Assembly (NCBI RefSeq): GCF_023707985.1
Contig: NZ_BRCF01000005.1
Location: 151,408 to 215,407, forward strand
Reading direction: 5' to 3'
Source: Sporosarcina sp. NCCP-2716
GTDB lineage: Bacteria > Bacillota > Bacilli > Bacillales_A > Planococcaceae
DNA: 64,000 nucleotides
Below the pieces are notes generated by a model that saw nothing but the letters and a program-made list of their open reading frames with translations, searched no databases and was not told the DNA's origin. A program made the translations under genes and the position numbers. Numbering within the stretch: the stretch's first letter is position 1; each line of letters starts with the position of its first letter. This document shows, piece after piece, positions 43,671-51,734 of this stretch.

Positions 43671-44244
43671 GGTCATTCACCTCCTTCGAAGTTTGCTTTG
43701 TCCGGACGCTGTCAGTCTATGTCACTGCCGACTGAGGAGCTGGAAAGCCGTCTGAGATGATGGTGTCTCAAGTAAGCTGTGGGGAAGGCGGCTCTGGTGA
43801 AAGGAGGAACCGGCTCTCCGGACATCCTTAGTTTATGCAGCAGTTCCGGCAGCGTCTGGACAAGCATCGGGGGCGGCGGAACGTTTTTTCTTCAGGCGTT
43901 TCGTTCCTTGCCGCACCCTACACTACTACTCTATGTCCGGCTGGAAACGTGCGCTGGACAAGTGTCCGCGGACAACTGTCCGTTGGGGCGAAAACCTTGC
44001 AGCAACGCGGGTTGCGCGCGCTCCATCCGAACACTGTCATCCTATTCCGAGCGCACCGCACAGAACGGGACAAACCGTAACGGACAAACTTCTCACGGAC
44101 AAAACGAACAGCTGAAAGCGATTGCACCTCCTTAGAAAATATTGTAAGATATGATTAAGACGCACGAACCCCGCCCTCTTCCCGGCCATCCTGAAGAGCG
44201 GAGCAGCCCGCCCGGCTCACGGGAACCGATCGGAGGAGAACGAA
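43671..44244. other. 573-base region without a supported gene
   Basis: No convincing gene is seen; the frames open here lack motifs or consistent starts. The region has scattered GGACAAAC and GTCCG repeats and a 12-bp palindrome TGTCCGCGGACA (43963-43974). It must contain the promoter of comFB. Confidence 0.5.
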
Positions 44245-44532
44245 TTGGGAATCCACAACGTAATGGAAGACGTCGTCCGCGACACCCTGCTCACCTATAA
44301 GAACAAGATGAACCTGGCCTGCGATTGCGACCGCTGCCTCAACGACATCATGGCCCTAGCACTCAACGAACTCCCGCCGCGCTACGTCGCCAACCAGAGC
44401 CTCAGTCCGTACGTCCGCGCCGCCCATGAAACCGACCGCCAAGGCGCCACCAACATCATCACCGTCATCGCCAAATCCGCCGCCAAAGTCTCCGCCAGCC
44501 CGCGATGCGAAACCTACGCCCAAAAACACTAA
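44245..44532 (+). CDS. comFB: late competence protein ComFB
   Basis: A 95-residue ComFB-family protein. HNVMEDVVRDTLLTYKNKM, ACDCDRCLNDIMALALNELPPRY and the late Cys88 give four cysteines (26, 28, 31, 88) that bind zinc in known homologs. Cyanobacterial ComFB-type proteins bind cyclic nucleotides; the Bacillus protein's role is unclear. The start is TTG after GGAGGAG. In B. subtilis comFB sits between comFA and comFC, but here it is a single gene about 5 kb before comFA. Confidence 0.85.
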   Translation: MGIHNVMEDVVRDTLLTYKNKMNLACDCDRCLNDIMALALNELPPRYVANQSLSPYVRAAHETDRQGATNIITVIAKSAAKVSASPRCETYAQKH

Positions 44533-44540
44533 TCCCAATA

Positions 44541-44578
44541 AAAAAAGACCGAAGCCGGAAATTTGGCTTCGGTCTTTC
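44541..44578. terminator. terminator after comFB
   Basis: AAAGACCGAAGCC pairs perfectly with GGCTTCGGTCTTT and has flanking A- and T-rich runs, so it may act in both directions. Confidence 0.85.
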
Positions 44579-44659
44579 ACTTATTCTTTTCTCTTTTTTC
44601 TTTAATCTCTTTTCTCTTTTTCTCTCACCCCCAGAGAAGACGCTGTGATTACCACGATC

Positions 44660-44850
44660 CGTTGATTGCAGTGCAGGGCGGCGACTCCTGGGCAGCCTAA
44701 GTATGCCGCGTCCTGCGGCAACGGCTGCATGACCTCCGTCCTGGAGGCCCGGGATCAGCGAAGATCGAAGACCCCGCAGGAAGCGCAGCGCACCGAGGAG
44801 GCTGAGATCGAGCCCTCCGGAAAGCGTCCGCCCGGAACGGAAATCAACAC
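44660..44850 (+). repeat. interspersed repeat R1 (GGCGGCGACTCC...AAAGCGTCCGCC type)
   Basis: Starts AGTGCAGGGCGGCGACTCCTG and ends CCGGAAAGCGTCCGCCCGGA, with AAGACCCCGCAGGAAGCGCAGCG in the middle and an insertion of about 60 bases after the first segment. It is related to R2 and R3 at 52.2-52.7 kb. Such intergenic elements with complementary GGCGG/CCGCC ends are common in Bacillales. It occupies the 402-base gap between comFB and the flagellin paralog. Confidence 0.75.
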
Positions 44851-44934
44851 CGTTTCGCGACATCTGCAGCGCAGATCAACACCGTCACAAACCCCTGTAA
44901 CGGAAATTAACCCGCGTCACCAGCCCTCATCAAA

Positions 44935-45744
44935 TCACTTCATCATCCCTAGCGACTCCTGCAGCGTGCTGTTCACATGCTTGATCAGCAGCTCGTCACC
45001 CTTCTTCCGGATATCCTGGCTCACAAAATTCATCATCTCCTGCGCCATATCGGCATCCTCCAGCAGCGACAGCGACTTATTCAGATTCACCTCGAACACA
45101 CCCGCATTCGACAAATGATGCTGCAGCGCCTCCATCTGCGACCCGACCTTCGTCAAATGCCCCGACACCTTCTGGATCGCACTATCAAGCTTGCTGATCA
45201 GCTGCTCCGCATCACTCTGCGTCCCAAGCGTCGCCCCTTCAAGACCAAGCGCCTTCGACGACACATCGAACAGACTCACCTTCAGCTGCTGCGTCGGATT
45301 CGCGCCGACATGCAGCGTCAGCTCCATATCCTCACCCAAAATCTTCTTCGTATTGAACTCCAGCTTCCCGGCCGTATCGTCGACCGCCGCCAAAATCTGC
45401 GTCAGCTCCTGACCGCTCGCCGCCCGGTCCGCGTCCGTAAACGTCCCGTTCGCCGTCGAAACCGCAAGCTCCCGAGCCCGCTGCAGCAGGCCGTTCACGT
45501 TGTTCATCCCTTCGTTCGCCGACTCAAGCACCGACAGCCCGTCCTGCATATTGCGCTGCGCCTGCGAAATTCCCCTGATCTGCGCCCGCATCGTCTCGGA
45601 GATCGCCTTGCCCGCCGCATCATCCGCAGCGACAGCGACCTTCAGCCCCGTCCCGAGATGCCGCAGCGACTTCTCGATCTGCTTATCATTCCGGACACCC
45701 TGGTTCGCCGCCGACTGGATCAGTTCCTGGCTGTTTATCCGCAT
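44935..45744 (-). CDS. flagellin paralog (second flagellin)
   Basis: A 269-residue flagellin-family protein. The N-terminal D0/D1 region has NDKQIEKSLRHLGTGLKVAVAADDAAGKAISETMRAQ where Hag has the canonical KNLEKLSSGLKINKAGDDAAGLAIS, followed by QDGLSVLESANEGMNNVNGLLQRARELAVSTANGT; the C-terminal coiled coil has NKSLSLLEDADMAQEMMNFVSQDI. The extreme C-terminus (LQESLGMMK) replaces the usual PQxVLxLL(R/G). It is as GC-rich as the core genes, unlike hag. A perfect SigD -10 lies 45 bases upstream. It may be a minor filament or adaptor protein. Identification as flagellin-like is firm, function inferred. Confidence 0.88.
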   Translation of the reverse strand: MRINSQELIQSAANQGVRNDKQIEKSLRHLGTGLKVAVAADDAAGKAISETMRAQIRGISQAQRNMQDGLSVLESANEGMNNVNGLLQRARELAVSTANGTFTDADRAASGQELTQILAAVDDTAGKLEFNTKKILGEDMELTLHVGANPTQQLKVSLFDVSSKALGLEGATLGTQSDAEQLISKLDSAIQKVSGHLTKVGSQMEALQHHLSNAGVFEVNLNKSLSLLEDADMAQEMMNFVSQDIRKKGDELLIKHVNSTLQESLGMMK

Positions 45745-45788
45745 ATCCTGCTCACCTCATCTGAATTATGGTTCGTTCTTCCCGGGTT

Positions 45789-45832
45789 ATATCGGCCGCC
45801 CGCAGTAAAAGTGAACGCCGACTTGCCGATAT
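45789..45832. promoter_or_regulatory. overlapping divergent SigD promoters
   Basis: On the plus strand TAAA (45806-45809), 15 bases and GCCGATAT (45825-45832) match the SigD consensus perfectly, directed at the FliS-like gene. On the minus strand a perfect GCCGATAT (45796-45789) has TTCA 15 bases upstream (2 of 4), directed at the flagellin paralog. The two promoters share their spacer/-35 region. Confidence 0.85.
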
Positions 45833-45857
45833 ACCAAACAGAAGGGAGGCAGAACCG

Positions 45858-46244
45858 ATGATCACCATTTACCAGGCATCCCGCGCCTACCGGAAGGCGA
45901 ACGCGGCATCCCTCCCGCCGCTCACCGCCGTCTGCCGGGCGCTCGCGGAAATCGGTGCACAGCTCGACCTGGCCCAAACCCATCTTGCGGATGAACACCC
46001 CGCATGGCGCGACGCCCTGCTCACAGCCCAGGCGCTGCTCTTCGAACTCATGGCGATGACGGACACCTCCACCGAAGAAGGCGGCCGGCTCCTGACCCTT
46101 TATATCTATCTGAATCAAACCCTCGTCACCGTCTCGCTCCAGCCGGACACCGTAGCCCTGGCGGAAGTGCAGGGCATCATCGATACGCTGCACGCCGACT
46201 GGCTGCATGTCCGGGAAAGTCAGATTGTCAGCAGTCGTGTGTAG
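45858..46244 (+). CDS. FliS-like flagellin chaperone paralog
   Basis: A 128-residue helical protein whose pattern matches FliS: an N-terminal ITIYQASRAYRKANAAS, then LTAQALLFELMAMTD, LLTLYIYLNQTLVTVSLQ and VQGIIDTLHADWLHV, corresponding to the FliS helices that clasp the flagellin C-terminus and prevent premature assembly. AAGGGAGG lies before ATG 45858 and a perfect SigD promoter 26 bases upstream. It faces the flagellin paralog divergently, so it is probably its dedicated chaperone. Sequence divergence from canonical FliS is large, so the family call is moderate. Confidence 0.68.
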   Translation: MITIYQASRAYRKANAASLPPLTAVCRALAEIGAQLDLAQTHLADEHPAWRDALLTAQALLFELMAMTDTSTEEGGRLLTLYIYLNQTLVTVSLQPDTVALAEVQGIIDTLHADWLHVRESQIVSSRV

Positions 46245-46404
46245 GGGAGAGTCTCCGCTCCCGGCACATCCCCAACAGAAAACGCGGAGCGCCAGCGGAG
46301 CCGACCATTCAATCCCGGTCTTCTTCGGAATGAAATCTGAATGCCCGTGTGATTATGCCATTCGGTACCGGAGAACCGGCCGCGAAGCCAATGGGGAGCG
46401 CGGG

Positions 46405-46551
46405 AATGGAGCGGTTAGACCGTAGAAATGAGCGGACAACCGGGCGAATGGAGCGGATACCGAGCTGAATGGAGCGGTTCGCCGGCCTAAATGATCGCTC
46501 AGTCATCCGAATCGATCGCTCAGCACCTCGAAACGAGCGGTCAGCCGCGCC
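46405..46551. repeat. 21-bp-phased intergenic array, locus D (7 units)
   Basis: Seven units of exactly 21 bases begin at 46405, 46426, 46447, 46468, 46489, 46510 and 46531 with the form AATG(G)AGCGG-N2-ACCG-N5. This is the reverse complement of the locus C unit type. A degenerate unit may precede at 46384. It lies in the 370-base gap between the convergent FliS-like and enoyl-CoA hydratase genes. The minus strand is open through it only because 21 is a multiple of three. Confidence 0.9.
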
Positions 46552-46569
46552 ACCCCTTGCACACCACAC

Positions 46570-46597
46570 AAAAAACCTGCCGCACGCGGCAGGTTTT
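46570..46597 (-). terminator. terminator of the enoyl-CoA hydratase gene
   Basis: On the minus strand AAAACCTGCCGC pairs with GCGGCAGGTTTT and runs into T residues. Confidence 0.9.
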
Positions 46598-46614
46598 CGT
46601 CATCCATCTCTTCA

Positions 46615-47406
46615 TCATTTCCCTTTGAACACAGGCTTCCGCTTCTCCGCGAACGCCTCCAGCGCCTCGAGCCGGTCCTCCGTCGGAATCGTGATCTCGT
46701 ACGCCTTCCGCTCGATCGTCAGCCCCGTCGCAAGGTCGGTCTTCATCCCTTGCTTGATCGCGAACTTCGCCTGCTGCAGCGCAATCGGTCCGTTTGCGAG
46801 CAGTTTCTCCGCGAACTTCTTCGTCTCGTCCTTCAGCAATGCCGCTTCGACTGTCCGCGTCACAATTCCGCACAATGCAGCATCCGGCGCGCTCAACCGC
46901 GCCGCCGTCAGAATCAGCTCAAGCGCTTTCGCCTCACCGACGAGCCGCGGCAGCCGCTGCGTGCCGCCCGCACCCGGTATGATCGCAAGCCTCGTCTCCG
47001 TCAGCCCCATCGTCGCCGTGTCCGCCGCGAAACGGAAATCACACGCAAGCGCGAGCTCCATCCCGCCCCCGAACGCGAATCCGTTGATCATGCAGATCGT
47101 CGGCTGCGGCATCTGGTCGATCGCCGTGAACACTTCACCGATTTTATTCAGATTCCGCTTCACGTCCTGATCACTCAGCGTCTTCCGCTCCTTCAGGTCC
47201 GCCCCGACACTCAGCGCCCGGTCGCCCGCCCCCGTCAGCACGACAACCCGCACTTCGGGATCAATCCGGATTGTTTCGACAATTTCCCCGAGTTCGCGAA
47301 TCATGTCGTAATTGAACGCATTCATCGATTCGGGACGGTTCAACGAAATCCACCCAATTCCGTCATTCTTCTCATAGTGAATCGTTTCCAACACAAACAC
47401 CCCCAT
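46615..47406 (-). CDS. enoyl-CoA hydratase/isomerase family protein
   Basis: A crotonase-fold enzyme of about 260 residues, likely hydrating 2-enoyl-CoA in fatty-acid or amino-acid breakdown. ISLNRPESMNAFNYDM, SVGADLKERK (oxyanion and CoA region), NGFAFGGGMELALACDFR and ETRLAIIPGAGGTQRLPRL show the family; glutamates in the positions of both catalytic residues appear present. The start is uncertain: ATG 47406 (263 residues) or, with GGGGGTG as ribosome-binding site, TTG 47391 giving METIHYEKND. It is monocistronic with its own terminator. Confidence 0.9.
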   Translation of the reverse strand: MGVFVLETIHYEKNDGIGWISLNRPESMNAFNYDMIRELGEIVETIRIDPEVRVVVLTGAGDRALSVGADLKERKTLSDQDVKRNLNKIGEVFTAIDQMPQPTICMINGFAFGGGMELALACDFRFAADTATMGLTETRLAIIPGAGGTQRLPRLVGEAKALELILTAARLSAPDAALCGIVTRTVEAALLKDETKKFAEKLLANGPIALQQAKFAIKQGMKTDLATGLTIERKAYEITIPTEDRLEALEAFAEKRKPVFKGK

Positions 47407-47541
47407 GTAGTGATTACCTTTGTAACATACCATTCAGCCGGGCAGGATTCCAGAACGAACCAGCCGATTGAAATGACCCTTTGCATTCTAGTTCCAATTT
47501 GCTACAATATAGGAAAATAGACTACGTTGGGTGGAATCAAA

Positions 47542-48774
47542 GTGGAAGCAAGCGTATTTGTCGGGCGACAGCCGATCCTGGATCGCCGCGGAAATCTTTA
47601 TGGGTACGAATTACTATACAGAAACAGCGAAATAAACCGGTTTCCGAACGTCGATCCGGACAAAGCGACGATCGGCGTGCTCGTCAATACGTTCCTGTCG
47701 ATCGGTATCGACAAGGTCACGGGCGCCTATCCATCGTTCATCAACTTCACAGGCGAACTGCTCGTGCATGAAATCGTCGACAACCTGAACCCGACCCGCG
47801 TCATCATCGAAGTGCTGGAAGATGTCGAAATCACACCCGTCCTCCTCACGCGGCTGCGTAAACTGAAGTCGAAAGGGTTCCGGATCGCACTCGACGACTT
47901 CATCCTCGGCAAACAATACGAAGTCGAAAAAGGGCTGTTCGAACTTGTCGATTTCATCAAAGTCGACTTCATCCAATCGGACCGGCACGAACGCGGACGC
48001 ATCGAGAACTTCGTGCGCGTCTACCCGAACGTCCAGCTGCTTGCGGAGAAGATCGAGACGGAGGAAGAGTTCGAGGAAGCGAAAAAAGCAGGCTACGTGC
48101 TGTTCCAAGGGTACTTTTTCGCAACGCCGGAAGTCATCTCAGGGACCGAAGTGCCGGCCATCGAAGAACGGAATTTCCAGATCATGGAGCAGCTGAACGC
48201 CGAACTTCCGAGCATCCGGGACGTCGCCACGCTCATCACCCATGATCTGTCGCTCACGTACAAACTGCTTCGGTTCATCAACACGTACGCATTCGGCATC
48301 CCGCGCAAGATCACGTCCGTCCAGCAGGCGATCATGCTCATCGGCCTGCAGGAGACGAAGAAGTGGCTGTACGTCATCACCCTCCACCAGCTCGGCGAAG
48401 GGGAAGGGCAGGGCCGTACGAAAGCGCTCGTCGACTACTCGCTCGTCCGGGCAAAGCTGTGCGAACTGCTCGCGAAACGGACCGACCACCAAAATTCCGA
48501 CGAGTTCTTCCTCGCAGGCATGTTCTCCCTTCTTGACATCATCCTGTGCCGCGACTGGCAGGAAATCGGCGAGGACATGCCGCTGTCGGATCCTGTCATG
48601 CAGACGCTGATGGGACAGGACACGTCGCTGAAGCCGTTTGTCGAACTGGCGGAGGCTGTCGAACGGCTTGATCTGGTCCGGATGAAAACACTGAGCGCCC
48701 AAGTCGGTATTCCGATGGACGACCTGTGCGTCTACTCCCAGGAAGCGAATCGGTGGGGCCGCCAGCTCGGCTGA
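47542..48774 (+). CDS. EAL-like plus HDOD domain signalling protein (YuxH-like)
   Basis: A 410-residue protein with an N-terminal EAL-type barrel and a C-terminal HDOD domain (about 205-400). VFVGRQPILDRRGNLYGYELLYRN opens the EAL part; the EAL motif is replaced by ELL and DDFGTG by DDFILGK, so phosphodiesterase activity is doubtful and c-di-GMP binding or pure scaffolding is more likely. The HDOD part has SLTYKLLRFINTYAFG and ITSVQQAIMLIGLQETKKWL. GTG 47542 follows GGGTGGA. It resembles B. subtilis YuxH. The partner is unknown. Confidence 0.87.
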   Translation: MEASVFVGRQPILDRRGNLYGYELLYRNSEINRFPNVDPDKATIGVLVNTFLSIGIDKVTGAYPSFINFTGELLVHEIVDNLNPTRVIIEVLEDVEITPVLLTRLRKLKSKGFRIALDDFILGKQYEVEKGLFELVDFIKVDFIQSDRHERGRIENFVRVYPNVQLLAEKIETEEEFEEAKKAGYVLFQGYFFATPEVISGTEVPAIEERNFQIMEQLNAELPSIRDVATLITHDLSLTYKLLRFINTYAFGIPRKITSVQQAIMLIGLQETKKWLYVITLHQLGEGEGQGRTKALVDYSLVRAKLCELLAKRTDHQNSDEFFLAGMFSLLDIILCRDWQEIGEDMPLSDPVMQTLMGQDTSLKPFVELAEAVERLDLVRMKTLSAQVGIPMDDLCVYSQEANRWGRQLG

Positions 48775-48852
48775 ATTCTTTTTACGGGAATCCGAGATAG
48801 CGTTTCCTTATTCCCCGGCAATTCGGTAGAATAGGGGCAGGAGTTGATGAGA

Positions 48853-49707
48853 ATGAAAACTGCAGTCGTCACAGACAGCACAGCCTACTTACCGAAAGAC
48901 TTGCGCGAGCGGCTCGGCATCCACATCGTCCCGCTCGCGGTGACTATAGACGGACAGGATTACGACGAAGAGATCGATATCACAACCGAACAATTTTACG
49001 ATAAAGTCCGGGGCAACGGACCGCTGCCGAAAACGTCCCAGCCGTCCGTCGGCCAGTTTGCAGCGAAATTCAAGGAACTGCACGACGCCGGGGCGGATGC
49101 GATCATCTCGATCCACCTGTCGAGCGGCATCAGCGGCACGTACATGGGCGCCGTCCAGGCCGGCGAACTCGCGTCGGACGTCGACGTCCGGGCGTTCGAC
49201 TCGGAGATCTCCTGCTACCTGCAGGGGTTCTATGCCATCCGCGCGGCGGAAATGGCGAAAGAAGGCGCCGGTCCGGATGAAATCATGGAAGAACTCGCGG
49301 AGATGAAAAAGACGATGCGCGCATATTTCATGGTCGACGACCTGTCGCACCTGCAGCGCGGCGGCCGGCTCTCAGGGGCACAGGCACTTATCGGCGGACT
49401 GCTGCAAGTGAAGCCGATCCTGCACTTCGTCGACAAAGTGATCGTGCCGTTCGAAAAGATCCGGACGCGCAAGAAAGCGATGAAACGGATTGCCGACCTG
49501 CTCGGCGAGGACGCGGCGAAAATGCCGCTCGAGGCATCGATCATCCACGGCAACTGCCCGGAGGAAGCCGACAGATGGCTCGAGGAACTGAGCGGCCTGT
49601 ATCCGGACGTCCAGTTCACGATCAGCTACTTCGGTCCTGTCATCGGCACGCACCTCGGCGAAAACGCCATGGGCCTCGGCTGGGTGAAACGCCGCGTGAA
49701 CAACTAA
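48853..49707 (+). CDS. degV: DegV-family fatty-acid-binding protein
   Basis: A 284-residue DegV/FakB-type protein that holds a fatty acid for phosphorylation by FakA kinases. VVTDSTAYLPKDL, QPSVGQFAAKFKEL, HLSSGISGTYMGAV and FDSEI (ligand pocket) and HLQRGGRLSGAQALIGGLLQVKPIL are diagnostic. ATG 48853 is best placed after GCAGGAG. In B. subtilis degV (yviA) follows degU and precedes comFA; here it still precedes comFA, but degSU is elsewhere. Confidence 0.94.
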   Translation: MKTAVVTDSTAYLPKDLRERLGIHIVPLAVTIDGQDYDEEIDITTEQFYDKVRGNGPLPKTSQPSVGQFAAKFKELHDAGADAIISIHLSSGISGTYMGAVQAGELASDVDVRAFDSEISCYLQGFYAIRAAEMAKEGAGPDEIMEELAEMKKTMRAYFMVDDLSHLQRGGRLSGAQALIGGLLQVKPILHFVDKVIVPFEKIRTRKKAMKRIADLLGEDAAKMPLEASIIHGNCPEEADRWLEELSGLYPDVQFTISYFGPVIGTHLGENAMGLGWVKRRVNN

Positions 49708-49730
49708 ATAAACGACAAGGGGTGTTGCGG

Positions 49731-51104
49731 ATGAACAAAGCATTCGATCCGGCCGTCAGGGATTTCCTCGACGGCCGTGTCTGGCTGCGTCGGCACACCT
49801 CTTTTACGTCTGAACAGATCGATGAACATATTGACGAGGGGTTCATCTCCGTTATGGCAGGCGTCGTGAAAATAAAAAACTTCCTCGGTCAGCCTCACTA
49901 TAGATGTGGGCGCTGTGAAAACGACAATCAGCAGCTGTTCACGACGTTCCAGTGTCTCGCCTGCAAAGGGCCGTGCGCGTACTGCCGCAACTGCCTGCAG
50001 ATGGGGCGCGTCTCGGTGTGCACCGACCTCATCGTCTGGACCGGACCGCGGACGGAGTATCCGACTGACCATACACTCGCCTGGGAAGGGACGCTGACGA
50101 AGCACCAGCAGCGGGCGTCCGAGGAACTGCATGAAAGCACGGTGATGAAACAGCCGCATCTGATCCATGCGGTCTGTGGCTCCGGCAAAACGGAGATCTT
50201 ATTTGAGCCCATCCACCAGGCATTGCTCGAAGGAAAGCGAGTCTGCATCGCCGCCCCGCGTGTTGACGTCATATTGGAACTCGAGCCGCGGCTGAAAGCG
50301 GCATTCCCGAAGACGGTCATCGAAGCGCTGTATGGCGGAGCGGACGTCGAACGGTTCGACGCGCAGCTGATCCTCGCGACAACGCACCAGCTGTACCGGT
50401 TCCGCGAAGCGTTCGATGTCATCTTCGTCGACGAAGCCGACGCGTTCCCGTACACCGCTGAACAGACGCTGCAGCAGGCAGTGAGGAAAGCTGCGAAGCC
50501 AGATGCACCCGTCCATTTCGTCACGGCGACCCCGTCCGATGCCTTGATCAGGCAGATACGCAAGACAGGCGCCGTCTCGACAATTTACCGCCGCTACCAC
50601 GGCCATCCATTGCCCGGACCTCGTTACGCACCTCTATGGAATTACTCCAAGCAGCTCAGCAAAGGCAAGATCCCGAAACCGCTTGCGGAATGGATCCAAG
50701 TCCGGCTTGACGCGGATGAACCATTCCTCGTCTTCTTCCACGAGATCGAACTCATGATGAAAGCCGAGACCATCATCCGCACACTCGACGACCGGATCCG
50801 CGCCGTCCATTCGGCGCATCCTGACCGGAAAGAGCACGTCCGCGCATTGCGCGACGGCACAATGCCGGGCCTGCTGACGACGACAATCTTGGAGCGTGGC
50901 ATTACAATCAAAAACGTCCAAGTCGCAGTCGTCGGTGCTGAACAGGCCATCTTCGACCGCGGCGCCCTCGTCCAGATCGGCGGGCGGGTCGGCCGGAATC
51001 AAGATTATCCGGCAGGCGACTTTGTTCTATTTCATGACGGCATCAGGTACGCCATGGACGCTGCAAAACGCGAGATCGACCGGCTGAATCGGGGTGAGGA
51101 CTGA
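49731..51104 (+). CDS. comFA: competence helicase ComFA
   Basis: A 457-residue DEAD-box-like ATPase that helps pull transforming single-stranded DNA into the cell. An N-terminal zinc-binding region has seven cysteines between 59 and 88 (CGRC, CLAC, CAYCRNC). Walker A is AVCGSGKTE (Lys153), the B motif is VDEADAF, SAT-type motif VTATPS and the C-terminal arginine motif GGRVGRN. ATG 49731 follows AAGGGG. The stop overlaps the comFC start (TGATG). ComFB, normally between them, is missing here. ComK probably activates it. Confidence 0.95.
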   Translation: MNKAFDPAVRDFLDGRVWLRRHTSFTSEQIDEHIDEGFISVMAGVVKIKNFLGQPHYRCGRCENDNQQLFTTFQCLACKGPCAYCRNCLQMGRVSVCTDLIVWTGPRTEYPTDHTLAWEGTLTKHQQRASEELHESTVMKQPHLIHAVCGSGKTEILFEPIHQALLEGKRVCIAAPRVDVILELEPRLKAAFPKTVIEALYGGADVERFDAQLILATTHQLYRFREAFDVIFVDEADAFPYTAEQTLQQAVRKAAKPDAPVHFVTATPSDALIRQIRKTGAVSTIYRRYHGHPLPGPRYAPLWNYSKQLSKGKIPKPLAEWIQVRLDADEPFLVFFHEIELMMKAETIIRTLDDRIRAVHSAHPDRKEHVRALRDGTMPGLLTTTILERGITIKNVQVAVVGAEQAIFDRGALVQIGGRVGRNQDYPAGDFVLFHDGIRYAMDAAKREIDRLNRGED

Positions 51105-51718
51105 TGACAGACCCATGCTTGATCTGCATGAAGCCAATCAATGACGGCCTGACATGGCAAGGGCTCCTGAATCTCGAAAAGAAGAAGACACTTTGCGCAG
51201 ACTGTTCAAAACGGTTTGTCCGCGCCGACATAATAGAGGAAGGCCCGGTGCTCGACCGCGTCCATTCGCTGTACGCGTACGACGACGCAATGCGCGACTG
51301 GCTCCACCAGTACAAGTTCCTGCAGGACGTCGCATTGGCGGACGTCTTCGCGGATGAACTGAAGAAAGCGCTTGGCGGCAAAGACATCATCGTGCCGATC
51401 CCGATGCATCCGGAACGCGCGGTCGAGCGGACATTCTCCCACGTGGAGACGCTGCTCGACCGCGCGAAGCGGCCGTACAGGCAACTACTAGAAAAAACGA
51501 CGGTGAGCGTCATGGGCGAGAAGTCGAGACAGGAGCGGCTGCAGATGGAGCCGCTGTTCCGGCTAGCGGACACTGCAACCATTGAGCCGGTGACATACCT
51601 GCTCGTCGACGACATCTACACGACCGGTACGACGCTGCGCCAGGCAGCCGAGCTGCTGAAAGAGGCGGGCGCCGAACGCGTCGAAGCGGTGACGCTCATC
51701 CGGTCGATCCAGAATTAG
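51104..51718 (+). CDS. comFC: competence protein ComFC (phosphoribosyltransferase fold)
   Basis: A 204-residue protein with an N-terminal zinc-ribbon-like pair (DPCLICM, TLCADCSKRF) and a type I phosphoribosyltransferase-like domain with the PRPP loop VTYLLVDDIYTTGTTLRQ near the C-terminus. IPVPLHP-like IVPIPMHPERAVERTFSH is also typical. It works with ComFA in DNA uptake and supports recombination of incoming DNA. It is translationally coupled to comFA and followed 16 bases later by yvyF. Confidence 0.94.
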   Translation: MTDPCLICMKPINDGLTWQGLLNLEKKKTLCADCSKRFVRADIIEEGPVLDRVHSLYAYDDAMRDWLHQYKFLQDVALADVFADELKKALGGKDIIVPIPMHPERAVERTFSHVETLLDRAKRPYRQLLEKTTVSVMGEKSRQERLQMEPLFRLADTATIEPVTYLLVDDIYTTGTTLRQAAELLKEAGAERVEAVTLIRSIQN

Positions 51719-51734
51719 GCAAGGAGGAAATTGC

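Noticed and set aside
43963..43974. TGTCCGCGGACA perfect 12-bp palindrome before comFB.
   Set aside because: It sits among many GTCCG/CGGAC words in a GC-rich stretch, so a chance palindrome is plausible and no second copy was found.
43779..44135. A 118-codon frame with GGAGG nearby in the gap before comFB.
   Set aside because: Composition is Ser/Gly/Arg-rich without domain pattern, codon use unlike neighbours, and the GGAGG is inside the frame rather than before its start.
46309..46569. An 86-codon minus-strand frame with repeated xRSI/xRSF residues.
   Set aside because: Same artefact of the 21-bp period at array D; no start signal and no known domain.
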